Assembly: GCF_002865645.1 (NCBI RefSeq)
Contig: NW_020194693.1
Coordinates: 558,001 to 622,000, forward strand
Length of the DNA stretch: 64,000 nucleotides
Direction: 5' to 3'
Source: Hyaloscypha bicolor E
Taxonomy: Eukaryota > Ascomycota > Leotiomycetes > Helotiales > Hyaloscyphaceae
Under the pieces are notes generated by a model. The model saw only the letters and a program-made list of their open reading frames with translations. It was not told where the DNA came from and did no database searches. The position numbers were made by a program, and so were the translations under genes. The first letter of the stretch is position 1. Each line of letters opens with the position of its first letter. Positions 51,190 through 59,885 of this stretch are shown here, one piece after another.

Positions 51190-51344
51190 TCCCTTCGTCC
51201 GCCATCAACTGTCCACGCTAGCAGGGGGGGCCTGGCTCGGGGAAAACGTGTGCCTTTGCTTAGAAACCTATTAGTCATCTATCGCGTTTTCGCCCTGAGC
51301 CAGGCCCCCCTGCTAGCGTGGACAGTTGATGGCGGACGAAGGGA
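51190..51344. mobile_element. 155-bp hairpin MITE with TA target duplication
   Basis: Two arms of about 56-58 bp (starting TCCCTTCGTCCGCCATCAAC and its inverse) are nearly identical and separated by about 45 bp. TA flanks both sides (51188-51189 and 51345-51346), the Tc1/mariner-superfamily pattern. One arm has seven Gs and the other six in a G-run. The arms show no RIP. It lies 50 bp inside the right border of the gene island. Confidence 0.87.
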
Positions 51345-51396
51345 TACCCCGCGAAAGCGGCGCCCGGCCCGTGCACGCGCCTTGCCCGATGCGGGC

Positions 51397-51414
51397 TTGC
51401 CGTCTGGTCGTTTA
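51397..51414. repeat. inverted edge motif, right border of the gene island
   Basis: TTGCCGTCTGGTCGTTTA mirrors the left border at 43,731-43,744. Composition switches from GC-rich to AT-saturated DNA exactly here. Confidence 0.55.
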
Positions 51415-51551
51415 CTTTTAGAATAATTAGATAGATTTATTTCTAATACTTAATATTATAGGTACTACTTGTTTATATAAATTAACTAGCTTATTTCCCT
51501 TAATAATTAATTATAGATATAAATCCAGACTAAACTTTAACTAAATATTAC

Positions 51552-51848
51552 TGTTGGTATAGCTGTTCCTTTGGGAGTCACGTGCGTAGTCACGGGACAC
51601 GGGACACGGGACATGGGCAATGGGACATGGGCAATGGGACATGGGATACGGGACATGGTCATGTGACCTCGCGTCCCATTGGTGACTCGACCAGTAGACT
51701 AGACCCCTTTAGGCTTAGCAGATTTAGGGATCGCATATTAACACCACGATACTGCGATCCCTACTTCTAAACAACAACTTCACTAACCTTACGCAAATAG
51801 CATTCCACGACTTACGTAACGGTGCCATGCGTTACTAGTAAACCGACA
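51552..51848 (+). repeat. Copia solo LTR without RIP damage
   Basis: 297 bp from TGTTGGTATAGCTG to AAACCGACA. A perfect 5-bp target duplication ATTAC flanks it (51547-51551 and 51849-51853). It has the same sequence plan as the LTRs at 35,670 and 41,700 but keeps C and G where those have T and A. It has about two minisatellite units. It sits in RIP-saturated DNA, so it was either inserted later or escaped because it is short. Confidence 0.95.
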
Positions 51849-51853
51849 ATTAC

Positions 51854-53811
51854 TAATAATAGAATTTAAACTACTAAGAAAGAAACTTAATCAGGAAAAA
51901 GTATAATAGTAAACTAAAAGAATTAATATTACTATTAATTATATCCGAGAATATATAATAATAGTTTAGGAGTATTAAGCTAAATAAACTAATAAGAAAT
52001 AGTAAGAACTAGACTTTAATCTAGGAAATATAATTTATATAATTAAAAAGATATAAAAAACAAATTATTTATTTAATAAATTAGATTATTTCTTTACTAG
52101 ACTATTTAAAATTAATAAAATAGTCGGCTATTTATATTAATTAGACTTTTTTCTATTATATAGGATTTGGCTAATCTTTTATATAAATAAGCTTTATAAA
52201 AATTCTATTAATCTATTACTTAACTAAACTAATAAAAAGCCTAGTTTTATTAAAGTTAATAATAAACTCGAATAGGAAGTCAAAAAGATCTTTTCTTCTA
52301 AGGTACTTTATAGTAAGCTTTATTATAAGATTAAATAAAAGAAATAAGATATAAATAATAAATAGTATTTTATATTAAACTTTAAGAACTTAGTATTTAA
52401 ATTATATAATTTTATAAGTAGAATTCTAGTAAAATAGGACCTCTTATCTAGCTAAATAAATGAATTTAGTATATTAAAAAAAATTTTAATAAAAATTATT
52501 TAGATAATAATAAACCTTAATAATAAGGCCTTTATAATTAGAGAAAGAAAAAAAAAACCTAGATATTTCTCGGGTTTTATCTAAATTCTAGTATATTTTC
52601 TTTATTCTATTATATTAATATTTATTTTATTTTTTAGAAATCTAAATAAAATATCTTTTTTTATTATATTAGATTATATTTTATTATTTAGGTAAATTAT
52701 AAAAAAAAAGTAAATTCTTAAAGCTAAGCCAAAAATAAATACTTGCCTATATTAGTTTAAAATATTATTAAAAATTAAAAGAAATCTTTTTAATTATTTT
52801 AACTTTTATAACTTTAATTATTTATATTATTACTATTACTTTAATAGAACTATTAATAAAAATAAAACAAATAAGAAATCCTAGTAATATATTATTTATA
52901 GCTAGATTAAGTAAAGCTATTTACTAGATCCTAAATAACTTAAATAGTAGTAATAGTATTTTAAGTTTAATAGCTATAATTATTATTAATATAATTATTA
53001 GTTAAATTATTTTTATAAATGAAAATAGTAATTTCCTTACCTAAAAATAAATTAATATATAAAATATGGCCTATATTATTCTCGAGAATATATCTGAAAT
53101 TACTATAAAGAATATTTTAGTAAAATATTCTAAGAATAATAAAATAAAAGCTTTAATTACTAGTAATAATAAGCCTAATAGTCTAATAAATAAAATAAAT
53201 AATACTAATAAGAACTACTTAATTAACTTTACTAAATTAGATACTAAGAAGATTAATAAAAATAAGGCTAGTATATTTAAAAAAAAATATAAAATATTAA
53301 ACTATAATAAGAATTCTAATAATAAAAAGACTAAGAATAGAAAGAATTCTAGTAATAAAAGAGATTCTAATTATAGTAAAAATAGCTAAACTAGTATTAA
53401 GATATTTATTATAATTAGGAAATATATAATACTAAATAATAGTTATTATATAAAGTACTAGTCTAAAACCAAAAGCTAATAAATAATTCTAAAAGCCAAA
53501 TTAAAGAAGTAATATTCTATAAATATTAATGAATTAGTATATAATACTATTTGGGAAATCGGAAAACCCCTTAGAAGTTTCTATAAAACCAAAATTATAG
53601 AGCTTAAGGCCCGGGAATTTAATAATAAAATAGCTCAAATATCTGGCCTTAATATATAAGTTACTAAAATAGAGAACTAACTTGAGGATATATATATTAA
53701 GCTCGAGAAGGCCCAGAAGTTAATTAAGTAATTTAGAAGCGGTATAATTAAGCCAAATATTACTATCCTAACTAAGAAGAAAGGCAAGTAAGCTATTATA
53801 TTAAAGCCTAC
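51854..53811 (+). pseudogene. interior ORF region of the 205-bp-LTR retrotransposon, RIP-damaged
   Basis: AT-rich but with a readable plus-strand frame in its second half. An open piece at 53066-53389 (MAYIILENISEITIKNILVK ...) is rich in Lys/Asn. A frame broken by TAG/TAA then contains KIAQISGLNI, LEDIYIKLEKAQKLIK and SGIIKPNITILTKKKGK. The stops fit former Gln/Trp codons. Gag-like character is suggested by composition and position only; no zinc knuckle is intact. Confidence 0.5.
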
Positions 53812-54017
53812 TGTGACGGCGGGATCAATGCAATGGTCGAAGGCTCAAAGTTCAAAGAATCTCATGTATTGGAAAATACTAAGCTATGGAACAAAGTAGG
53901 GAGAATGCCTCGACCTTTTAGTATTATTCCGTCCAAGCAATTCTGGCTTAGCTTCGTTTTATACCTGTTTCCGATATCCTGTCCTTGGCAGATCATGCCC
54001 TTACGCCAGCCGTCACA
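53812..54017 (-). repeat. solo LTR of the 205-bp family, inverted
   Basis: 206 bp, TGTGACGGCGGGATCAATGC to TTACGCCAGCCGTCACA, with a perfect target duplication CCTAC (53807-53811 and 54018-54022). It is nearly RIP-free and inverted relative to the outer LTR pair. Removing it and one duplication restores a continuous plus-strand frame from ...ILKPT into LINRLDLLSL. Confidence 0.95.
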
Positions 54018-54233
54018 CCTACCTTAATAAATAGACTTGATCTGCTATCCCTATTCAAAGACCGCCCAATAATAATAGTTCTAATATTGGCCATGGCCTA
54101 TATAGTACTTCCAGACCATATTATTAATATGGGTAAAGATATAATGCAAGTAACGGATACTAAGAACTGGCCGGAATATACTAGGAACTGGGTTATTTTG
54201 GCGGAGTCAAGACTATGCTTTGATTACAAGTAA
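54018..54233 (+). CDS. C-terminal end of a retroelement ORF with a hydrophobic segment
   Basis: Continues the frame interrupted by the solo LTR at 53,812 and ends at the stop at 54,231-54,233. Content: LFKDRPIIIVLILAMAYIV (a membrane-like stretch), then DHIINMGKDIMQVTDTKNWP. It is almost free of RIP, unlike the upstream part. No family is recognised. An ORF that starts inside the solo LTR (MADHALTPAV) is a shadow of this frame. Confidence 0.5.
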   Translation, partial: PTLINRLDLLSLFKDRPIIIVLILAMAYIVLPDHIINMGKDIMQVTDTKNWPEYTRNWVILAESRLCFDYK

Positions 54234-54341
54234 GCTATAGGGATTAGACGGAATAGGGTTAATGGCCGTTATTTCCTCTTTTTTCTTTCCTATATTATGG
54301 CTGAATAATCCTCTAAATAAGGGCATTTAGACTTCTCTTTG

Positions 54342-54355
54342 GGGGGGGGGGGTAA
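54342..54355 (+). promoter_or_regulatory. purine tract before the 3' LTR (candidate PPT)
   Basis: A run of about twelve Gs followed by TAA ends exactly where the right 205-bp LTR begins. This is the position of the polypurine tract that primes plus-strand DNA synthesis in LTR retrotransposons. Confidence 0.65.
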
Positions 54356-54560
54356 TATAACGGCTGGCGTAAGGGTATGATCTGCCAAGGATAGGATATC
54401 GGAAACAGGTATAAAACGAAGCTAAGCCAGAATTGCTTGGGCGGAACAATACTAAAGGTCGAGGCATCCTCCCTACTTTATTCTATAGCTTAGTATTTTC
54501 CAATACATGAGATTCTTTGAACTTTGAGCCTTCGACCATTGCATTGATCCCGCCGTCACA
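54356..54560 (+). repeat. 3' LTR of the 205-bp-LTR retrotransposon
   Basis: 205 bp, starting TATAACGGCTGGCG (two transitions from TGTGACGG) and ending CCCGCCGTCACA. Only lightly mutated compared with the heavily RIPped left LTR. Followed by the target duplication CTTGT. Confidence 0.92.
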
Positions 54561-54705
54561 CTTGTCTAGAGGCACATATGCCTTTATGCCTTTGCATGAG
54601 GGTTATACGCTCAATACCAAAATCCCTGGCCACTTGACTGTAATTAGGGATCAATTACGCATCTAGCGCATTAATCGCTTGCTCAATATCTTGTTCGCTG
54701 ACCAT
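54561..54705 (-). pseudogene. Fot1/pogo transposase, N-terminal part
   Basis: Starts at ATG 54705 with MVSEQDIEQAINALDA, then an in-frame TAA, then NYSQVARDFGIERITLMQRH. This is the first helix-turn-helix of pogo/CENP-B transposases (family pattern ...A-A-x-x-Y-G-V-x-x-x-T-L-x-R-R). It is interrupted at 54,561 by the LTR retrotransposon and continues at 26,579 on the left side in the same frame. Confidence 0.82.
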
Positions 54706-54743
54706 TTTATCGAATTTTGAAGATGGAGGGGTAATATTTTGTA

Positions 54744-54787
54744 AGGTGTGCATTCGCTTGGGGTGTGCATTGACTAGGGATCTCGGT
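54744..54787. repeat. right TIR of the Fot1-like transposon
   Basis: Inverted match to the left end at 24,611, with two of the 17-bp subterminal units instead of three. TA follows at 54788-54789. Confidence 0.85.
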
Positions 54788-55690
54788 TATCCGAAGAGGC
54801 ACACTCCGTCTCCCCGTGGACGCTAAAATTGCAGTGCGTTTTCCAAAAACGAGATGAAAAGTCGCCAATTCTACAGACAGCCGCACGACTATCAATGAGA
54901 AGGCTGCTATGGGCTTCCTTTCGTAACAGGCAGCGCATCTCAAGGCTTTCTTCTTGGCTCAGATTCCAAGAGTGTCTATGCAATACCCTTCTATATAATT
55001 GTAAATGAGGGATTTGACTGAACTGGAATTGTGATTGGAGGACATGTGTGTATGACTTGAAAGTAGGATGGAACAAATGATAAGCCTGGCATTGAGAAAG
55101 CATGCTGAACATTTGCTGCGAAAGATTTGCAATGAGGTGAGGTGTGATGAAGCGAGTCAGTGGCGGAGGAAGTGGGTGTGGAAAGCACATGAATTTAGGG
55201 AAAGAATCCCAGCCGATGAAATTATCTGGTCTCACGGAAGGAAAAGAGATGGAATGTATATAAATATCCATAGGGGCCTGATCCATCTCCGCACGAATCA
55301 ATCCTGGTTTATCAAGGCGACGACCTGCTTTGATTCCACCATCTGAGTGCCATAAATCATTCTCTAAGTCTCTTTCTTCACTTCCACAAATCTTTCGTCC
55401 CTGGGATATGGAGCGGCAAGTATTCTCGTTGCTGCGTCACGGTCTCTGAGACGTCGAGTTGCGGATCTGCAAGGCACTGAGAGGAAGCTGGGCTTCTTCT
55501 GCTTCGTCTTCGGGCAATTTGACTTCAGCCAGAGGTCTGCGGCGTGGGCGGTCCGGACATTCATGTCCAAGCTTCGATCGGTCACCGGGTTCACGTTGCA
55601 GCAGCTCTCAACATTCCTGGCAGCCCCAATCTGGTTTGGAAATTGATCTTCGCCGAAGTTCACACTTTAACCCAAGACTTGTATCCCACT
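54788..55690. other. gene-free stretch with one motif copy
   Basis: Contains a perfect GCTAAAATTGCAGTGC copy at 54822-54837. A minus-strand frame at 54,774-55,301 overlaps the transposon end and the repeat motif and has low-complexity content, so I do not accept it as a gene. Confidence 0.5.
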
Positions 55691-56765
55691 TCAAGTGGAC
55701 ACCGCAGTAGCCTTGCCAAGCTGCTCATCCAGTATTCTCCTCACAAGCCTCAGATTCCTCTCCCTAGCCAAATACCGGCTCGCACTATCAATCTCCCTCC
55801 CTCCCAGCAACTCCTGCATCGGCATCTTCTCAAGAGGCTTAGGTCGCGGCATGACCTTCCCAATATACAGGAGTTCGAGATCCAGATATTGTGCCGTAGC
55901 CAGGACTTAAACTTTCTCGGCATCAGCAGCAGGGGACGAGGCTCGTAATGAGGCTAGCTGAATCATGAGATTTGAGAGGCTCCAGTCTGGATCGTCGGTG
56001 CAGGCAACACACTATGCTTGGTGACGGAAACGTAAGAAGGCTTTCGGAATTGGGACCACGCGCTCGAGATAGCTTGGGATGAGGACGGAGCTGAGGTGGA
56101 GGAACATGGCCAGGCTGACAGGGTCTTCGAATTGCTTGTCGCCTCGGAACTTCAGCAAGGCTAAGGCGCCATCTAGGTGCTTGGTTGCGGCAGCGAGGGA
56201 CATAGTCTCGTCTCGAGTTAGATTCTCGAAGAGATCGAGAAGCAGGACCGTGAGAAGGATGTTGTTTTTCTTAGCGGGGTTCTGAGAATGCAGAGCTTTG
56301 TTCGTGAGTGACAAGGCAGAGCAGTAGGCTTTGCGTGCCTTTTGCTAGACAGCGGAAGGGCCCGCCTCGTTGGAGAAAATAGGCGAGGCTGACAGCTCTG
56401 AAGGTATGGCAGAAATAGAGGTCTTCTCCCGCAGACGGGTAGAAAGGCTTGACCCAGTTAAGAGGTGGAGAACTACCGAACACGTAACGAGCAACAAGGA
56501 TGTGTTTGGCTCAGTCTTCGACGGAGGAATTGAGGCCCGGGGAGCAGTCCAAGTCAAAAGCTTCCGGATGACCTTTGGGGTTTGTAGATAGGTGGGTTTC
56601 GAACCCCGACTCGACAGACGATGGCTTGATGGGCTTTCCTGCGTTGCTTTCGTTGCGTTGAGCTGTTGTCTAGATTCATTATCACCTCTCACAGTCCGCC
56701 ATTCTCTGTGTTCTTTCCATCGTGGGTCTCTTAAACACCGATGGAAAGCCAAGCACTAGCATGAT
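55691..56765 (-). pseudogene. decayed fungal Zn2Cys6-type transcription factor
   Basis: Reading the minus strand from about 56,765: LGFPSVFKRP (the end of a zinc-cluster N-terminus with the cysteine replaced by serine), RYVFGSSPPLNWV, AGEDLYFCHTFRAVSLAYF, then KARKAYCSALSLTNKAL, LTVLLLDLFENLTRDETM and HLDGALALLKFRG. This matches the fungal_trans_2/DUF3468 domain of fungal regulators. Damage: a one-base frameshift in a T-run after SLAYF, and in-frame TAG (two) and TAA stops, consistent with C-to-T changes. The C-terminus still reads to a final TGA at 55,691-55,693 (YLDLELLYIGKVMPRPK...). It lies directly beside the transposon complex, so leakage of RIP from the repeats is a plausible cause. 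Confidence 0.8.
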
Positions 56766-56823
56766 ACAATCTGGTAAGATTCCGGTCCAGACATCTGTCA
56801 AAATAAAGCCTCGATGGTGAAGT

Positions 56824-58943
56824 TCACCGTATATCGAATCTCTGTAACTGATCTGGAGCATTCTCTATCAGTTCTTCTAGTAGCTTTATCATTTCTTTTG
56901 CCGGTGTGCCATAGATGTAGCATTCACCAATGAACCGGTAACCACCAGCATCGTTTGGCCGAAGAATCGTCGGTGAGGTGCATCCGATGAACTGGCAGAC
57001 AATATCACCTGCTTCCACCCAGAACGGAGCTAGACAAAGTAGCAACGAATCAGTCTTAATGACCGTGCGACACTGTGTTATCACCTTCAAATCATCGAGA
57101 GTGCTTCTGAATTCATGGTTGAGACTGTTAGTTCTTTGGATAACGTTTGTGGGACGCAACACCGATTGAGTTGGTCTGGTTAAGTCTTCGTTTAACTTCG
57201 AATGGAGAACTCCCAGTAGAACGTTCGCAGCTTCTTCATGGCCGGGCGAGGCGAGGCAGGATCGAAGGCTAGAGTGTCGACCCACTCGAATAAAGTCATT
57301 CCCATCATCGCCGAAATTCCATGTAATCAAGCGAAAACTGCGATCACTGTTGTCGTCCACATCTTTTGATTGCTTGCTAATTTGTGGTAATGCGAGCTCA
57401 AGCTGAGTGCGCTGAACAATGCCAAGGTGCAACCCATGGACATAGACTGTCCTACAGTTCGGATCAAACGTCGGAGGATATTTTTGGATCCTGTCGGAGT
57501 GCCACTCAAATTCTGAAAGGTCATAATGAAGACTATATATGGTTCTCATTCGTCTGCCTCGTCTCCAATCTGGGGTCCACGATGGCAGCAAAGCATCTTG
57601 CGTATCAGAGTGCTGAGACTCGCAGATGATATCTAGGCTTCTCGTAAAATCGACATAAGCTTGAGCAATCTGCTGATAGGCCTGGTGTATTGACTGGCCA
57701 TAATCAGGTTTTGGCATTGCGGAGTAAACTTCAGATGGCAGAATGCCAAGTATGGAGTAAATTTTGTCGTGTGGAAATTTACAAAGACGCTTTTGACTTG
57801 CCTCAAGAAAGAATAAGATTGCTCTGCTAGGCGGCATCCGATTTGTATCCATAAACCGTTTGAAGTGGTAAGCTGCGTGCATGCTGAAGGCGTGGAATTG
57901 GGCTTGGTCTGAGAACTTGTACGGTCTCAACAAATGTCCTTCGAATGTGGAGTTGATAAGTTGCTCAACTTCGTTAGAAGTTTCACGGACTACCTGAACA
58001 ACAATTTTTAGGACAGGCCAGGACGTTGAATGTGGTCCGCATACAAAAGTTGCCTTCTTCGACATTAATAATTCCTGAAGAGTCCAAGCTCTCCGCCACC
58101 ATGGACCTCTCATCAGTTCGTGAATTGCTAACCAGGAGCGGACATGCTTCCGAACCACGAGAGGACCTGTTTCTACGAAGTCAGGGATAAATCCAAGGTC
58201 GTCTTCACCAATCTCTTGACCCTGTCTGACATAGTCGTAAATCTGCACCATGAAGTTGAAGGCTAGATCACTATCTTCCTCAGGTACACCGAGAAACACA
58301 ACCACACTACTTGCGTGTTTATATATGAGATGCATTTTCTCCACTTGGGCATTCCTCTCGGCGATGTTCGATTGATCGATGCACAAAGCATCTATCCATA
58401 TTGTTCTGGGAGAATCCTCCTGCAGGAAGTAGAGAGCGTCCCAAAGATTTCTATACACTTCGTGCAGTCTACCGTCGAGCGTAATTTCTTGTGGATCGTG
58501 GTCGTCGCCCCAGGTGTAGGACAGAGCTTCATATGCAATGGCAGGAGTGGCATTGCCGCCGTTCTCCTCGGACTCGTCTTCGTTGGTGGCCAGGTCAGGG
58601 AACTCGACTACTGCAATGTCTGAAAGTACATGTAAGTTACTCATGATTCTTTGCTATCCGGCTTGTAAACCGGATTTGGATGGAGGATCTTACGCCGCGA
58701 GCCTTCAAGCAAGTTTTTCTCGGCCTCAGATCCTGGTACTTCATCGACAACAAAACCATCAATTTGAGGAACGGGATCACCAATGATCCCAGTCTCTGGA
58801 TCCCACAGGTGTGTCGTCAGTTCGCAAACTATGTCACGGCTCCCAGAGTGAGACAGCAATGTGAGCAATCGAAGGCTGTGAGTTCCGGAGGGAAGTGACG
58901 CATATCTGTACCGGGTTTCAGAGAGATCTTCGACTGCAGCCAT
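56824..58943 (-). CDS. HET-domain protein (heterokaryon incompatibility), 2 exons
   Basis: Exons 58694-58943 and 56824-58619, joined by a 74-bp GTAAGA-TTTCAG intron, sum to 2,046 nt, 681 residues. The N-terminus has the usual SGTHSLRLLTLL lead-in. The HET domain spans about residues 110-260: YEALSYTWGDD near 113, NLWDALYFLQED, TIWIDALCIDQSNIAERNAQ near 156, VEKMHLIYKHASSVVVFLG, then RGPWWRRAWTLQELLMSKKA. The reading frame is intact despite the decayed transcription factor immediately downstream. It is only distantly similar to the HET gene at 48 kb (canonical W-I-D-A-x-C-I-D-Q subgroup here), so the two are not recent duplicates. The start is the first ATG in exon 1 (MAAVEDLSE); an open frame extends further upstream but without family character. 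Confidence 0.94.
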
Positions 58944-59366
58944 CGCGAATGAGAATTTTGTCAAACAACGCGACCTCCGATGACTGGACAAGAGACGGCT
59001 GTGGGAAACATTGTGTTGTTGAGATGTAAGGAATAGGGCCTGGGGAGGGGGCGTTGAGTTGAGTTTACACAATGTTTTGTTACTGTACATTGCTAAATCC
59101 CGATTTTTCGTTTCGTCGTCGGATAACGCAGTCATCACGTGGTGACACTTCCCTTTGGGGAAACCTCGGCAATTCAGTGCAACTCGGCGTCCGACGGCGG
59201 GGTTAGTTTTCCCTTCCACTTCGTTTCAGTCATCTTGCGACTTCCCTTTGGGGTATATACCATTGGGGGTTATCAAGATTTTAATCCAGCAAAAAGTTAT
59301 ATTTGTGGCGTTTGGCTCATAAAATCGTGGACTTTTCCCCCCCACAAATTTCAGTCACAGTCCTCT
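58944..59366. other. upstream region of the HET gene
   Basis: Presumed promoter. No feature is recognised. Confidence 0.4.
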
Positions 59367-59765
59367 TTAACAAAATTGCGTCTTACATTGCCTCCAGTCA
59401 ATTTCCTCCTGCCATGTGCGGAGTTGCGCATGGAATGTTAGACCACTCTTTCGGGGGTAGTTTAGGCCTTGCTCAATAGCGTGGGCTATCACCTCTTGCA
59501 GGACGGAGTTCCTGTATGCAAGCAACGCTTTCACGAGCGACGACTCTGCTTCCCTGAGAGTAGGTATCTTGTTACTCATCTCGAGCCCCTTAAAAGCATT
59601 CTCTATTTCATCTACGAGGGAGTGCGCGGTATTCACCACAGCGTCCACTGCGCTGATCCGAGAAGGCATCGCTGGTACAATGTACGATAGGACCAGTGAA
59701 AATGGGATAACCAAATTTCTTGAACGTGATGTTGCGGAAGATATTGCTGTAGATGTCGCAGGCAA
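59367..59765 (-). CDS. uncertain small helical ORF
   Basis: An open frame of 132 codons with a plausible helical stretch (DAVVNTAHSLVDEIENAF, REAESSLVKALLAYRNSVLQ). There is no family match and no evidence of splicing. An internal ATG (MPSRISAVDAVV) is an alternative start. It could be a gene fragment or chance. Confidence 0.3.
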   Translation of the reverse strand: MPATSTAISSATSRSRNLVIPFSLVLSYIVPAMPSRISAVDAVVNTAHSLVDEIENAFKGLEMSNKIPTLREAESSLVKALLAYRNSVLQEVIAHAIEQGLNYPRKSGLTFHAQLRTWQEEIDWRQCKTQFC

Positions 59766-59885
59766 CTTGGAGGTGATTGCAACCTTTGCGTCGCCAGTCT
59801 CCGCCTACCTCTTTTAGCCTAAACCTGGGTAAGGCCTGATCATTGGTTTTCTGCCGGTACGGAGGCCATTAGTACGGAAAGCCGT

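Larger units (their letters stand above)
26585..54560 (+). mobile_element. LTR retrotransposon with 205-bp LTRs, carrying nested insertions and a gene island
   Basis: The left LTR is 26585-26674 plus 34508-34622 (split by Gypsy; 90+115=205 bp). The right LTR is 54356-54560 (205 bp). Both are in the same orientation. Ancestral termini are TGTGACGG...CCGTCACA; RIP turned the left copy into TATAATAG...TATTATTATA. Target duplications are CTTAT (26580-26584) and CTTGT (54561-54565), which differ by one RIP-type transition. A G-run purine tract directly before the right LTR fits plus-strand orientation. Recognisable AT-rich interior (34.6-35.7, 42.1-43.7 and 51.4-54.4 kb, nested elements removed) totals about 5.2 kb, a normal retrotransposon size. 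The 43.7-51.4 kb gene island is therefore extra. Internal genes are too decayed to name the superfamily. Confidence 0.85.
24611..54787 (-). mobile_element. Fot1/pogo-like DNA transposon, interrupted by a 28-kb insertion
   Basis: The inverted ends start ACCGAGATCCCTAGTCAATG at 24,611 and, in reverse complement, at 54,787. Both are flanked by TA (24609-24610 and 54788-54789), the target duplication of the Tc1/mariner-pogo superfamily. The transposase lies on the minus strand, with its N-terminus inside the right end and its remainder inside the left end. Joining the halves at 54,561/26,584 after removing one copy of the 5-bp duplication gives a continuous frame. Excluding the insertion, the element is about 2.2 kb, normal for Fot1 relatives. 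It is inactive: there are many stops from RIP. Confidence 0.87.

Noticed and set aside
53812..54560. The two inverted 205-bp repeats as the arms of one foldback transposon
   Set aside because: Each copy has its own explanation: the left is a solo LTR with TSD CCTAC, the right is the partner of the LTR at 26,585 with TSD CTTGT.
54774..55301. 175-codon minus-strand frame
   Set aside because: It overlaps the Fot1 terminus and the 16-bp motif, has low-complexity content and no recognisable domain.
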